From NCBI RefSeq assembly GCF_048269565.1, contig NZ_JBLXIK010000009.1:1-64000 (forward strand): a stretch of 64,000 nt of DNA, in the 5' to 3' direction. Shown one piece after another: positions 17,614 to 25,299 of the stretch. The position numbers were made by a program, and so were the translations under genes. The stretch's first letter is position 1. Every line of letters starts with the position of its first letter. This DNA is from Maricaulis sp048269565 (lineage in GTDB: Bacteria > Pseudomonadota > Alphaproteobacteria > Caulobacterales > Maricaulaceae). The notes under the pieces are model-generated. The model worked only from the letters and a program-made list of their open reading frames with translations. It was not told the DNA's origin and searched no databases.

Positions 17614-18414
17614 ATGTCTGAAGAAGATACCCACCAGACCGATCTGATTATCGCCGCCCGCATGGCTGATGCCGCGCGGGCTGCGATTGCGCCCCATTTC
17701 CGGCAGCCCCTGGCCGTTGAAAACAAGCTGCAGGCCGGCTTCGATCCGGTGACGATCGCCGATCGCGCCTCTGAAACTGCGATGCGCGCTGTGCTGGCTG
17801 AAATGGCGCCGGAGGATGGCATTCTCGGCGAGGAATTCGCCGCGAAACCGGGTCTGAATGGCCGCCAATGGGTGCTTGATCCCATTGATGGAACCCGTGC
17901 CTTCATCGCCGGCCTGCCGAGCTGGACGGTGTTGATTGCCCTGTCCGATCACGGCTGCCCACGCATTGGCCTGATCGACCAGCCGCTGACCGAAGAGCGC
18001 TTCACCGGCTGGCCGGGCGGTGCGCGCTGGCAGCGCGGAAGCGAGACGCGAAACCTCAACACCAGCCAGACCACGGCGTTGCCGGATGCGATCCTGTCGA
18101 CGACTGACCCATTCCTGTTCCAGGGAGGCGAGGCCAGTGTGTTTGAGCGGCTGCGCGCGACGGTGCAGTTATGCCGCTACGGCTATGACGCCTATGCCTA
18201 TGCCATGCTGGCCATGGGCGGCGTCGATCTCGTGGTCGAGAGCGGGCTGCAGACCTATGATGTGCAGGCGATCATGCCCGTGGTCCAGGGCGCTGGCGGG
18301 GTGATGACCAACTGGTCCGGCGGTGATTGCAGTGGCGGCGGCCAGGTCATCGCCGCGGCCAATCACGCCCTACACGCTGAAGCCCTCGCTCTGCTCAAAC
18401 CGGCGGCGCTCTAG
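17614..18414 (+). CDS. hisN: Inositol-monophosphatase-family phosphatase, probably histidinol-phosphatase
   Basis: A 266-residue Mg-dependent phosphatase of the IMPase superfamily. Metal ligands are visible in GEEFA (about 72) and in WVLDPIDGTRAFIAGLPSWT (about 88-107). The C-terminal part has YDAYAYAMLAMGGVDLVVE and YDVQAIMPVVQGAGGV. The substitution of the usual MED and EAGG forms by YDVQAIMPVVQGAGG matches the HisN-type (actinobacterial/alphaproteobacterial) histidinol-phosphate phosphatases. A role in histidine synthesis is therefore likely but not proven; other phosphosugar substrates are possible. It is convergent with the next gene, sharing CTAG. Confidence 0.75.
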   Translation: MSEEDTHQTDLIIAARMADAARAAIAPHFRQPLAVENKLQAGFDPVTIADRASETAMRAVLAEMAPEDGILGEEFAAKPGLNGRQWVLDPIDGTRAFIAGLPSWTVLIALSDHGCPRIGLIDQPLTEERFTGWPGGARWQRGSETRNLNTSQTTALPDAILSTTDPFLFQGGEASVFERLRATVQLCRYGYDAYAYAMLAMGGVDLVVESGLQTYDVQAIMPVVQGAGGVMTNWSGGDCSGGGQVIAAANHALHAEALALLKPAAL

Positions 18415-19082
18415 CTGTCGATCAGGATGAAGGCCGGTGCGCGGCCGAGCACGACCTCGCTGACATTGCGCATATCGCGGTCATTCGGCCGGTAGATCAC
18501 GCGGTCTTCCTGCACCGTGAGAGCCGTGCGTTCCTGGCCATCCTGAATCGCCCAGGCCTCTGGTGCCGGGCCATCGAAGACAAAGATCACCGTCTTGAAG
18601 GACGGCGCGAACAGTGCCGCGACGCCGCCGACGCGGCGCATGGCCTGATTGGCCTGGTCGAGTGCCGCGACGGCGTCGTGCGGATCGACCCGCATCACAT
18701 CATCAAAACGCGCCTCGAAGGCCATCCGGGCCGCCATGCTGCCGGCCGGCTGGTTGATGGCTGCGACCGGTTCCGCCTCGATCAGGGCCGCGTCGGGCGG
18801 ATTGAGGACGCGTCCATGCGGATCCAGCTCCAGCGTGCCGCTGATGTCTCCCGCCGTATAGCGGATCCGGATTTCCTCGGCTGGCACGCCCTGGCTGGAG
18901 CTGATATGGTAGGCGAGAGTGAAACGGCTGCGATCCTCGGCCGGCAGGTCCAGATAGGCCTGCCAATGTGGGAATAGCCGCATCAACGGGCCGATCTCGC
19001 GCAGTTCGCCCTGGCTCGCTGCGCCGCTGGCCAGAAGGCCCGCGGACAGGATGGCCGCGAGAAGGGATCGCATCATTGTCAT
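18411..19082 (-). CDS. Exported protein of unknown function
   Basis: A 223-residue protein with a signal peptide (MTMMRSLLAAILSAGLLASG, cleavage around AAS). The mature part is mixed alpha/beta with no motif I recognise; it contains LAYHISSSQG and a C-terminal RVIYRPNDRDMRN. ATG 19082 overlaps the stop of the upstream lipoprotein gene by 4 bases, so the two exported proteins are probably made together and may work together. Its stop is shared tail-to-tail with hisN. Confidence 0.65.
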   Translation of the reverse strand: MTMMRSLLAAILSAGLLASGAASQGELREIGPLMRLFPHWQAYLDLPAEDRSRFTLAYHISSSQGVPAEEIRIRYTAGDISGTLELDPHGRVLNPPDAALIEAEPVAAINQPAGSMAARMAFEARFDDVMRVDPHDAVAALDQANQAMRRVGGVAALFAPSFKTVIFVFDGPAPEAWAIQDGQERTALTVQEDRVIYRPNDRDMRNVSEVVLGRAPAFILIDS

Positions 19083-20041
19083 TCTTCGCCTGGCGCGGCT
19101 GCTGCCGCGGCGTCATCGGCGACAGGCTTTCTGAACAACAGGGTCATGCGGTCGCTCTCGCCAATCGCATCATAACCGGCGCGGTCGAAATCGGCCGCCA
19201 CTTCCTCGCCGCCTGATGCGGAACGGCGCACCGGTGGCAGGGTCCAGACGCCGAAGGGGTGGTCGGCGGTGTCGGCGGGATTGGCATTGATCTCGGAGGT
19301 GCCGACCAGCTCGAACCCGGCTTCCTCGGCCATGGCGATGACATAGGCCTGTTGCACATAGCCGGTGCGGGCCTGTGGGTCCTGTTCACGGGTGGAGGGC
19401 AGGCGGTGGTCGACGACACCGAGGAGGCCGCCGGGGCGCAGCGCGGCGTAGAAATCGTCAAAGGCCCGCTCCGCATAGCCGAACATCATCCAGTTGTGGA
19501 CATTGCGGAAGGTGAGCACGGCATCGGCGGAACCCGGCTCGACGAGCGCCTGGCTGTTCTGCCCGAAATCAACAATGCGAACATTGCCGAAAATGGCGCG
19601 ATCACTGACATGGTCCTCGAATGACGCGCGGGAACTGCGCCGCGAGGCGCTCTCGGCGCTCAGCGGAAAGTGTGCGGCAACATACTGGCCGTCATTGGCG
19701 GCGATCCAGGGTGCCAGAATGTCGGTATACCAGCCGCTGCCGGGCCAGATCTCGATAATGGTTCCACTCGGGTCAATGCCGAAGAATTCGAGGGTTTCTG
19801 CAGGATGCCGGTCGGCATCGCGCGCAGCATCTGCCTCACGCCAGTCACCGGCGAGGACATCGGAGAGTTCCGTGAGCCGGGGCGCCTCGGGCTGGACCAC
19901 TTCGGCCGCTGCCGCTTCGGTGCCGTCAGGGGCATCAGCGCCGGTGAGCGCCGTGTCTGCCGGCGGGGCAGCCGGTTCGCTACAGGCAGTGGCGAGCATG
20001 AGCGAGGCCATGGTGGCCCCCAACAGGATATTCTGATTCAT
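19079..20041 (-). CDS. Lipoprotein with a class I methyltransferase fold (COG4798-like)
   Basis: A 320-residue protein with a lipoprotein signal (SLMLATAC; lipidated Cys20), an acidic Ala/Glu-rich linker and then a methyltransferase-like domain. The domain has motif I-like IIEIWPGSGWYT (about 93), followed by RIVDFGQ and VLTFRNVHNWMMFG, and PGGLLGVVDHRLP. These match the predicted-methyltransferase family COG4798. A SAM-type fold on an exported lipoprotein is odd because SAM is not expected in the periplasm. It overlaps the downstream exported protein by 4 bases. Confidence 0.75.
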   Translation of the reverse strand: MNQNILLGATMASLMLATACSEPAAPPADTALTGADAPDGTEAAAAEVVQPEAPRLTELSDVLAGDWREADAARDADRHPAETLEFFGIDPSGTIIEIWPGSGWYTDILAPWIAANDGQYVAAHFPLSAESASRRSSRASFEDHVSDRAIFGNVRIVDFGQNSQALVEPGSADAVLTFRNVHNWMMFGYAERAFDDFYAALRPGGLLGVVDHRLPSTREQDPQARTGYVQQAYVIAMAEEAGFELVGTSEINANPADTADHPFGVWTLPPVRRSASGGEEVAADFDRAGYDAIGESDRMTLLFRKPVADDAAAAAAPGEE

Positions 20042-20179
20042 CGGTTCTCTCCGGCAACGGGAGGGATAGTCCTAGAGAAGGCCCGGCGGCAAGGCAATCA
20101 CCCTCGCGCCCGGCGGGGCTTGCGGCGGCGATAATCAGTTCCCATCTGAAAAATACGAGCCGCCTTCAAGGGGTTCGTG

Positions 20180-20264
20180 ATCCGGTCGCGGCCAGATGGC
20201 GCGACCCGGATTGGCTCAGCTCTGGCAAGTGGTTTGCCAGCAGGCCTTGTCGCTCAAAAGAGGA
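20180..20264 (+). promoter_or_regulatory. Structured leader of Hsp20 gene, possible RNA thermometer
   Basis: Hairpin 1: ATCCGGTCGCG (20180-20190) with CGCGACCCGGAT (20200-20211), one bulge. Hairpin 2: CTGGCAA (20222-20228) with TTGCCAG (20234-20240). A weak third stem pairs CCTT (20245-20248) with GAGG (20260-20263), which is part of the Shine-Dalgarno AGAGGA. This order resembles ROSE-type thermometers in front of rhizobial small heat-shock genes. The stems are seen; temperature sensing is inference. Confidence 0.4.
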
Positions 20265-20273
20265 TAAGTTGAG

Positions 20274-20750
20274 ATGAGAACAGTTGATTTTACCCCGCTC
20301 TACCGCTCCATCGTCGGTTTTGACCGGCTGGCGGACATGATGGATTCCGCGACCAAGATCGAGTCGCAGGGCTATCCACCTTTCAACATCCAGCATGTCG
20401 ATGAGAACGAGTATCTTATCGAACTCGCTGTCGCCGGCTTCGGTGAATCGGATTTGACCGTCGAGGTCCAGGAAAATGTCCTGACCATCGCCGGCAAGAT
20501 CACCGAGAAGGATGAGGCTGAAACGCGACGCTTCCTGCATCGCGGCATCGCCGAGCGCGCCTTCGAGCGCCGCTTCCATCTGGCCGACCACGTCAAGGTG
20601 GCCGACGCCGAATTGCTCAATGGATTGCTGACGGTGCACCTGGTGCGCGAGATCCCTGAAGCGGCCAAGCCGCGAAAGATCACGATCAAGGATGTCTCCG
20701 GCAAGCCGAAGGCGCGCCTGATCGAATCAAGCAAGACCAAGGCGGCCTGA
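20274..20750 (+). CDS. Small heat-shock chaperone, Hsp20/IbpA family
   Basis: A 158-residue ATP-independent holdase that binds unfolding proteins in the cytosol. The N-terminus MRTVDFTPLYRSIVGFDRL matches the IbpA type. The alpha-crystallin domain spans about 38-130, with YLIELAVAGF, the LTIAGK strand and the conserved GLLTVHL near the end. The C-terminal tail has an I-x-I motif (KITI). AGAGGA lies 9 bases before the ATG. A strong terminator follows, so it is monocistronic. Confidence 0.93.
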   Translation: MRTVDFTPLYRSIVGFDRLADMMDSATKIESQGYPPFNIQHVDENEYLIELAVAGFGESDLTVEVQENVLTIAGKITEKDEAETRRFLHRGIAERAFERRFHLADHVKVADAELLNGLLTVHLVREIPEAAKPRKITIKDVSGKPKARLIESSKTKAA

Positions 20751-20787
20751 TCGCCGTCGCACACGATAGCCATTACCCCTCCGAATT

Positions 20788-20819
20788 GGGCGGCGAACCC
20801 GGGTTCGCCGCCCTTTTTT
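20788..20819 (+). terminator. Rho-independent terminator after hsp20
   Basis: GGGCGGCGAACCC (20788-20800) is an exact reverse complement of GGGTTCGCCGCCC (20801-20813) and is followed by six T residues. Confidence 0.93.
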
Positions 20820-20823
20820 CGGA

Positions 20824-22125
20824 TCAGGCTGCCTGGATATCGACGGCACCGTCGACCGCTTCGGCCTGGTCGAGGAAATCCCGGTCGAGCGTCGCGCCGG
20901 TAAAGCATGAGCCGCTGAAGCGGGCCTTGCGGACATTGGCGCCATCAAGCCGTGAATAGGAAAAATCGGCGCCGGTCGCCTTCGCCTGGCGCAGGTCGAC
21001 CCCGCGCAGGTCGGCATAGCGTGCCTTACTGCCTGCCAGCGATGCCGGCAGCATACGATCTCCCTCGAGAACGAGGGGCCCGAACTGGCAGTCGCGCAGG
21101 TCGGCATTACACAGATTGGCCCCGGTCAGGTCGGCCCCGCGCAAATCGGCGCCGCGCAGGCAGGCCATGCGCAGGTCGGCGCGCTCAAGCCGGGCCCCCT
21201 GCAGCTGCGCCCCTTCGAGGTCGAGGCCATAAAGCGTCGCGCCGCGGGCGTGGAAGGCGGTCAAGGTCTTGCCGGCGAGCGAATGGAGGCCGCGCAGATC
21301 CATGCCGTCAAACAGGGAGGGCTTGCCTTCGCGGCCTTCGGTTTCGCACCACAGGACATGGGCAGCAATCTGGTCGGCGACCGGATTTTCAAGCCCGTTG
21401 GGGTCTATGCCGACCGGTTCGTTGGTCAGGGCTCCGTCGGTTTTCATACCTTCGGTCTTGGCCATTGTTGTCTTGACGCCGATCATCACGCTGTTCGTGA
21501 AATCGACGCCCGTCAGGTCAGCCCCGGACAGGTCGGCACCCTCGAGATTGGCGCCGTGGAAGGATGAGCCGCGAAGATTGGCCCGGATCATCCGGGCTCC
21601 CAGCAGGACCGCGTCGGTGAAGTCGGCGGTCTGGGCCGTCATGCCGGCCATTTTCGAACCCGACAGGTTGGCCCCGGTGAAATTGGCCTTGCCGGCATCA
21701 TTCTGCTGCGCCGTATGGGTGAGGATCGCCAGGCCCTTTTCCTTGTCGACCTGGGCGATCGCGCCTTCACGCAGATCGGCCTCGGTCATGTCGGCCCCGG
21801 TGAGATTGGCGCCGCGCATGATCGCACCGCGCAGATCTGCCCGGCGCAGGCAGGCACCCTCGAGTGAGGCACGGCGCAGGTCGGCAGCGAAAAACACCGC
21901 GCTGTTGAGTGTTGCGCCGGCAAGATTGCTGCCGCGCAGGACCGCACCGCTGAAGTCCGCATCCGACAGTTCGCGGTTGGAGAGGTTGAGGTCTTCAAGA
22001 ATCGAATAGGCGAAATTGGCCCGGGCGCCGCCCGAGCGTCCTGACCACAGCCGCTCGTGCCGGTCGCAGATCTGGTCGACCTGCCCCTGGTCGAGTCGCG
22101 TGTGCTCGATTTTCTGCCCGGCCAT
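20824..22125 (-). CDS. Pentapeptide-repeat protein
   Basis: A 433-residue protein largely built of A(D/N)LxG-type pentapeptides in two blocks (about 36-130 and 145-215, then about 270-415). These should form right-handed quadrilateral beta-helices. A break at about 216-270 (LWCETEGREGKPSLFDGMDL) separates them. The short N-terminal segment (RLDQGQVDQICDRHERLWSG) precedes the first repeat. No signal peptide or enzyme domain is seen. Such proteins can be scaffolds or DNA-gyrase-binding mimics, but nothing here decides the role. It ends just past the hsp20 terminator. Confidence 0.85.
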   Translation of the reverse strand: MAGQKIEHTRLDQGQVDQICDRHERLWSGRSGGARANFAYSILEDLNLSNRELSDADFSGAVLRGSNLAGATLNSAVFFAADLRRASLEGACLRRADLRGAIMRGANLTGADMTEADLREGAIAQVDKEKGLAILTHTAQQNDAGKANFTGANLSGSKMAGMTAQTADFTDAVLLGARMIRANLRGSSFHGANLEGADLSGADLTGVDFTNSVMIGVKTTMAKTEGMKTDGALTNEPVGIDPNGLENPVADQIAAHVLWCETEGREGKPSLFDGMDLRGLHSLAGKTLTAFHARGATLYGLDLEGAQLQGARLERADLRMACLRGADLRGADLTGANLCNADLRDCQFGPLVLEGDRMLPASLAGSKARYADLRGVDLRQAKATGADFSYSRLDGANVRKARFSGSCFTGATLDRDFLDQAEAVDGAVDIQAA

Positions 22126-22189
22126 GCGTCACCTCTGTCAGCCGCACAGGTCAGTGCGGACTCTGACGGATCAGGCTAGCGATGGAGTG

Positions 22190-22843
22190 TTAACGCCCGG
22201 TGTGAGACGGGGAGCCCGGATATTGCGCCTGGCCGGCCTCGAGCAGGCGGGCCGCCAGCGGGTGTTCCGGGGCCAGGTTGACCCGATTCATGCCAGCATC
22301 GCCGAGCCGGTCGAGATGCAGGGAAAGCTCGCTCATCGATGCCACCGTCAGCATGGCATCATACTGCGCCGGTTCCGGGTCGAGATAGACCATTGGCTGA
22401 CCGGTCCGGAGCCGGTGGAAGAAGCCGGCATAGAGCGCCGCGGCCTCGTGCGCCCGCAATCCGGTCTCGACCGCGATGCCGGCATCGCGAAGCCGGACGA
22501 CGCCGCGACCGGCGACCTTCGGATGCTCGTCGAGGCAGGCAATCACGACCGAGCCGATGCCCGCTCCGACCAGCGCATCGGCGCAGGGCGGGGTCTGGCC
22601 GTGAAAGGCGCAGGGCTCGAGTGTCACATAGGCGCGGCTGCCGCGCGACGTTTCGCCGGCCATCTCCAGGGCGCGGCGTTCGGCATGGGGCCTGCCGCCA
22701 TCGGCGGTCGCACCCCAGCCGACAATGCTGTTGCCGCTGACCAGCACGCATCCCACGGCGGGATTGGGGGCGGTCCGGCCCAGTTGCGTCCGCGCCAGGG
22801 CCAGCGCGGTATCCATGAAGCGGAAATCGGCCGGACTGAACAT
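22190..22843 (-). CDS. RibD-like deaminase without the reductase domain
   Basis: A 217-residue protein whose first ~150 residues match the deaminase half of riboflavin enzyme RibD. It has PNPAVGCVLV, the zinc motif HAERRAL (PHAE) and PCAFHGQTPPCADAL with both zinc cysteines, then GFFHRLRTGQP where the reductase half normally begins. Full RibD is about 360 residues; here only about 60 unrelated-looking residues follow. It could be a deaminase-only enzyme in riboflavin or another pathway, or a RibD that lost its reductase. It lies 3 bases after gpmA's stop, in the same direction. Confidence 0.75.
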   Translation of the reverse strand: MFSPADFRFMDTALALARTQLGRTAPNPAVGCVLVSGNSIVGWGATADGGRPHAERRALEMAGETSRGSRAYVTLEPCAFHGQTPPCADALVGAGIGSVVIACLDEHPKVAGRGVVRLRDAGIAVETGLRAHEAAALYAGFFHRLRTGQPMVYLDPEPAQYDAMLTVASMSELSLHLDRLGDAGMNRVNLAPEHPLAARLLEAGQAQYPGSPSHTGR

Positions 22844-22846
22844 GGC

Positions 22847-23572
22847 TCAGGGCAGGGGCGGCAGTGACCGGGCGCGTTCGGGGTCGAGATAACGTGCGGC
22901 GACCGGCTTGAGCTCATCCTCGGAGAGGTCGATCAACAGCGGATTGCCGGTCGGGACCTCGATGTCGATGATGTCCTGGTCATTGACCTCGAACAGGAAT
23001 TTGATCAGCGCGCGCAGGCTGTTGCCGTGGGCCGCGATGATCACGTTTTCACCGGCCGCGAGGCGCGGCGCGATCAGGCCTTCCCAGGCCGGTTCGACAC
23101 GTTCGAGCGTCATCTTGAGCGATTCCGAATTGGGCAGCAGCGCCGCCGGGACGCTCTTGTAGCGCTCATCCTTCGCCGGATGCTCGGGATCGTCCTCGGC
23201 CAGGGGCGGCGGCGGCGTGTCGAAGGAGCGGCGCCAGACCTTGACCTGGGCATCGCCATGCTTGGCGCGGGTCTCATCCTTGTCGAGACCGGCGAGGGCG
23301 CCGTAGTGGCGCTCGTTCAGCCGCCAGGATTTCTCGACCGGGATCCAGTTGCGTCCCAGGCCTTCCAGGCACAGATTCAGCGTGCGGATCGCCCGCGTCA
23401 GGACCGAGGTGAAGGCGTGGTCAGGCTTGAATTCGGCCTCTGCCAGCAGGTCGCCGGCGCGGCGCGCCTGCGCGATGCCCTCATCGGTAAGATCAACGTC
23501 GACCCATCCGGTGAACCGGTTTTCCCGGTTCCACTCGCTCTGGCCGTGGCGGATTAGGGCGAGTTGTGGCAT
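22847..23572 (-). CDS. gpmA: 2,3-bisphosphoglycerate-dependent phosphoglycerate mutase
   Basis: A 241-residue histidine phosphatase-fold enzyme that interconverts 3- and 2-phosphoglycerate in glycolysis. The phospho-His motif LIRHGQSEWN (His9) and FTGWVDVDLTDEG are classical. LNERHYGALAGLDK and the second catalytic His in AAHGNSLRAL are also present. Length matches the dPGM family (about 230-250). Probably co-transcribed with the downstream RibD-like gene. Confidence 0.95.
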   Translation of the reverse strand: MPQLALIRHGQSEWNRENRFTGWVDVDLTDEGIAQARRAGDLLAEAEFKPDHAFTSVLTRAIRTLNLCLEGLGRNWIPVEKSWRLNERHYGALAGLDKDETRAKHGDAQVKVWRRSFDTPPPPLAEDDPEHPAKDERYKSVPAALLPNSESLKMTLERVEPAWEGLIAPRLAAGENVIIAAHGNSLRALIKFLFEVNDQDIIDIEVPTGNPLLIDLSEDELKPVAARYLDPERARSLPPLP

Positions 23573-23918
23573 CGCGATATCTCCTTGCGCATAACGGTGG
23601 CGAAGCGATAGCCCGGCGTGAGGTTGCGGGCAAGGATCGGTCGCTGTCGCGGGCGTCGCACAGACCGATTTCGATTCACTTTCCAGGCGAGTTGTGCTAT
23701 CTGTTTTCGCGCAAGAGCAGAGGGGCGGATTCGCGGAACAGCTCGCAAGAGATTCCCGCGAAACCGGCCTTGGTGGCGAAAACTGGTCCGGTATTGCGCG
23801 CCCCCCTGTGGAGTGCCGGAACCGTTCTCGCCAGACCAGCCGCGCACCTCCCTTTCCGGGATGTGCGCGGTTCTGTTATGGAGGCGCATCCTATGCCCTC
23901 GCGATTCAGGAACCCGGC
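23573..23918. other. Long intergenic region between gpmA and kdsD
   Basis: 346 bases without a convincing gene. It must hold the divergent promoters of gpmA and kdsD. The second half contains a run of strong stems, described separately as a candidate structured RNA. A possible promoter is TTCACT near 23676 with GCTATC about 17 bases downstream (weak match). Confidence 0.5.
23722..23870 (+). ncRNA. Candidate structured RNA or kdsD leader
   Basis: Nested pairings are visible: GGGGCG (23722-23727) with CGCCCC (23799-23804); inside it TTCGCGG (23730-23736) with CCGCGAA (23756-23762), and ACCGGCC (23763-23769) with GGTCCGGT (23785-23792). A separate 3' hairpin is CCGCGCAC (23840-23847) with GTGCGCGG (23863-23870), followed by TTCTGTT. 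It could be a small RNA or a 5' leader. No known family is recognised. Confidence 0.3.
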
Positions 23919-24887
23919 ATGATTGATTTTGACCCCGTCGCATCCGCCCGGCGCGTGATCGCGCTTGAACGAGACGGGCTGGACGCCTTGCTCCAGTCGG
24001 TTGACGGCGCATTTTCCGCCACGATCGAACGACTGCGCCGGGTCAATGGACGCCTGATCTGTACCGGCGTCGGCAAGTCCGGCCATGTGGCGCGCAAGAT
24101 CGCCGCGACCCTCGCCTCGACCGGCACGCTGGCCTATTACGTCCACCCGACCGAGGCCAGCCATGGCGATCTCGGCATGATCACGCCGGACGATGCCGTG
24201 CTCGCCCTGTCCAAGTCCGGCGAAACCCGGGAACTGGGCGACCTGATTGCCTATTGCCGCCGCTTCTCCGTACCGCTGATCGGCATGACGACCCAGGCGG
24301 AGAGCACGCTGGCCCGGGCCGCCGACTACAAACTGATCCTGCCCGATGCGCCGGAAGCCTGCGGCGAGACCAGTGCACCGACGACATCGACCACGCTGAT
24401 GATGGCGCTGGGTGATGCCCTCGCCATCGCCCTGCTCGAGCATCGTGGTTTCACCGCGGCGGACTTCAAGACCTTTCATCCGGGCGGCGCGCTCGGTGCG
24501 GCCCTCGCCACGGCGGGCGACATCATGCATCGCGGCGAGGAAATGCCGCTGATCGCGCGGAGCGCGCCGATGAGCGATGTGCTGATCGAGATGACTGTGA
24601 AGAGTTTTGGCTGCGCCGGCATTGCCGACGAGGATGGCCGCCTGGTCGGCATCATCACCGATGGCGATCTGCGCCGGCATATGGGCGACGCGCTGGTCGA
24701 GCAGCGCGCCGATGCGATCATGACGCCGGACCCGAAAACCGGGTCCCCGGGCATGCTCGCCGCTGACGCCCTGCGCGAGATGACGGCGGGCAAGGCCAAG
24801 ATCATGCAGCTCTTCATCGTCGATGCCGACAACAGGCCACAAGGCATCATCCACCTGCACGACCTGCTGCGCGCCGGCCTGAAATAG
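23919..24887 (+). CDS. kdsD: Arabinose-5-phosphate isomerase (KdsD/KpsF)
   Basis: A 322-residue isomerase converting ribulose-5-P to arabinose-5-P, the first committed step toward Kdo of lipopolysaccharide. The SIS domain (about 35-175) has TGVGKSGHVARKIAATLAST and LALSKSGETRELGDL. Two CBS domains follow (about 205-322), starting DIMHRGEEMPL and ending IMQLFIVDADNRPQGIIHLHDLLRAG. The start at 23919 is chosen for AGGA 8 bases upstream and a family-like MIDFDP N-terminus; a longer upstream reading frame has no family match. Confidence 0.92.
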   Translation: MIDFDPVASARRVIALERDGLDALLQSVDGAFSATIERLRRVNGRLICTGVGKSGHVARKIAATLASTGTLAYYVHPTEASHGDLGMITPDDAVLALSKSGETRELGDLIAYCRRFSVPLIGMTTQAESTLARAADYKLILPDAPEACGETSAPTTSTTLMMALGDALAIALLEHRGFTAADFKTFHPGGALGAALATAGDIMHRGEEMPLIARSAPMSDVLIEMTVKSFGCAGIADEDGRLVGIITDGDLRRHMGDALVEQRADAIMTPDPKTGSPGMLAADALREMTAGKAKIMQLFIVDADNRPQGIIHLHDLLRAGLK

Positions 24888-25299
24888 ACATCGTTGACGG
24901 TTGAGGACGCGCCCGGTTCTGGCATTGATTCCGATGGGCGCAGGAGGTGGTGCCCGATATGGTTGTATTGGCCGGGGCGCAGGGGACTGTATTGCCCTCC
25001 GACGGGCGACCGCAATTGGCGCGATTGTTAAGCTATTTCAACGGAGTTGAGGCGCGGTTACCGGTGATTTTGGCGAACTGGCCCTGATAGAAGCGGAACA
25101 GGGTGAAGGTGGCGACCACGGTCCCGTATGCCAGGAAGCCGGCGAAGATACCGAGCAGCCCCCAAGTGACCACACTGCACACAAGATTAACCACTACCCA
25201 AGCCCACCCGCTTGTAACAACAACAAGGCAAGTATCCGGCAGATTAACACTTTTAGCAAGCTTTGGTTGCGTTTCCGGTGCGGGCCGGGCGGTGGCGGG
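24888..25299. other. Intergenic region between kdsD and rfbD
   Basis: 412 bases between the convergent kdsD and rfbD genes. It contains one plausible small minus-strand membrane-protein reading frame (25033-25194). An AT-richer stretch at about 25180-25265 could hold its promoter. No terminator with a T run is seen. Confidence 0.5.
25033..25194 (-). CDS. Possible small membrane protein
   Basis: A minus-strand frame of 53 codons from GTG 25194 (it stays open further upstream without an ATG) reads into a hydrophobic segment VTWGLLGIFAGFLAYGTVVA, then a basic tail FRFYQGQFAKITGN and stop at 25033. One or two membrane spans are predicted by eye. There is no clear ribosome site and no family match. 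It may also be the 3' remnant of a longer membrane-protein gene. Confidence 0.35.
   Translation of the reverse strand: MVNLVCSVVTWGLLGIFAGFLAYGTVVATFTLFRFYQGQFAKITGNRASTPLK

Noticed and set aside
23722..23870. Considered calling this 6S RNA
   Set aside because: It is not next to a formyltetrahydrofolate cyclo-ligase gene and I cannot match its sequence to the family with confidence.
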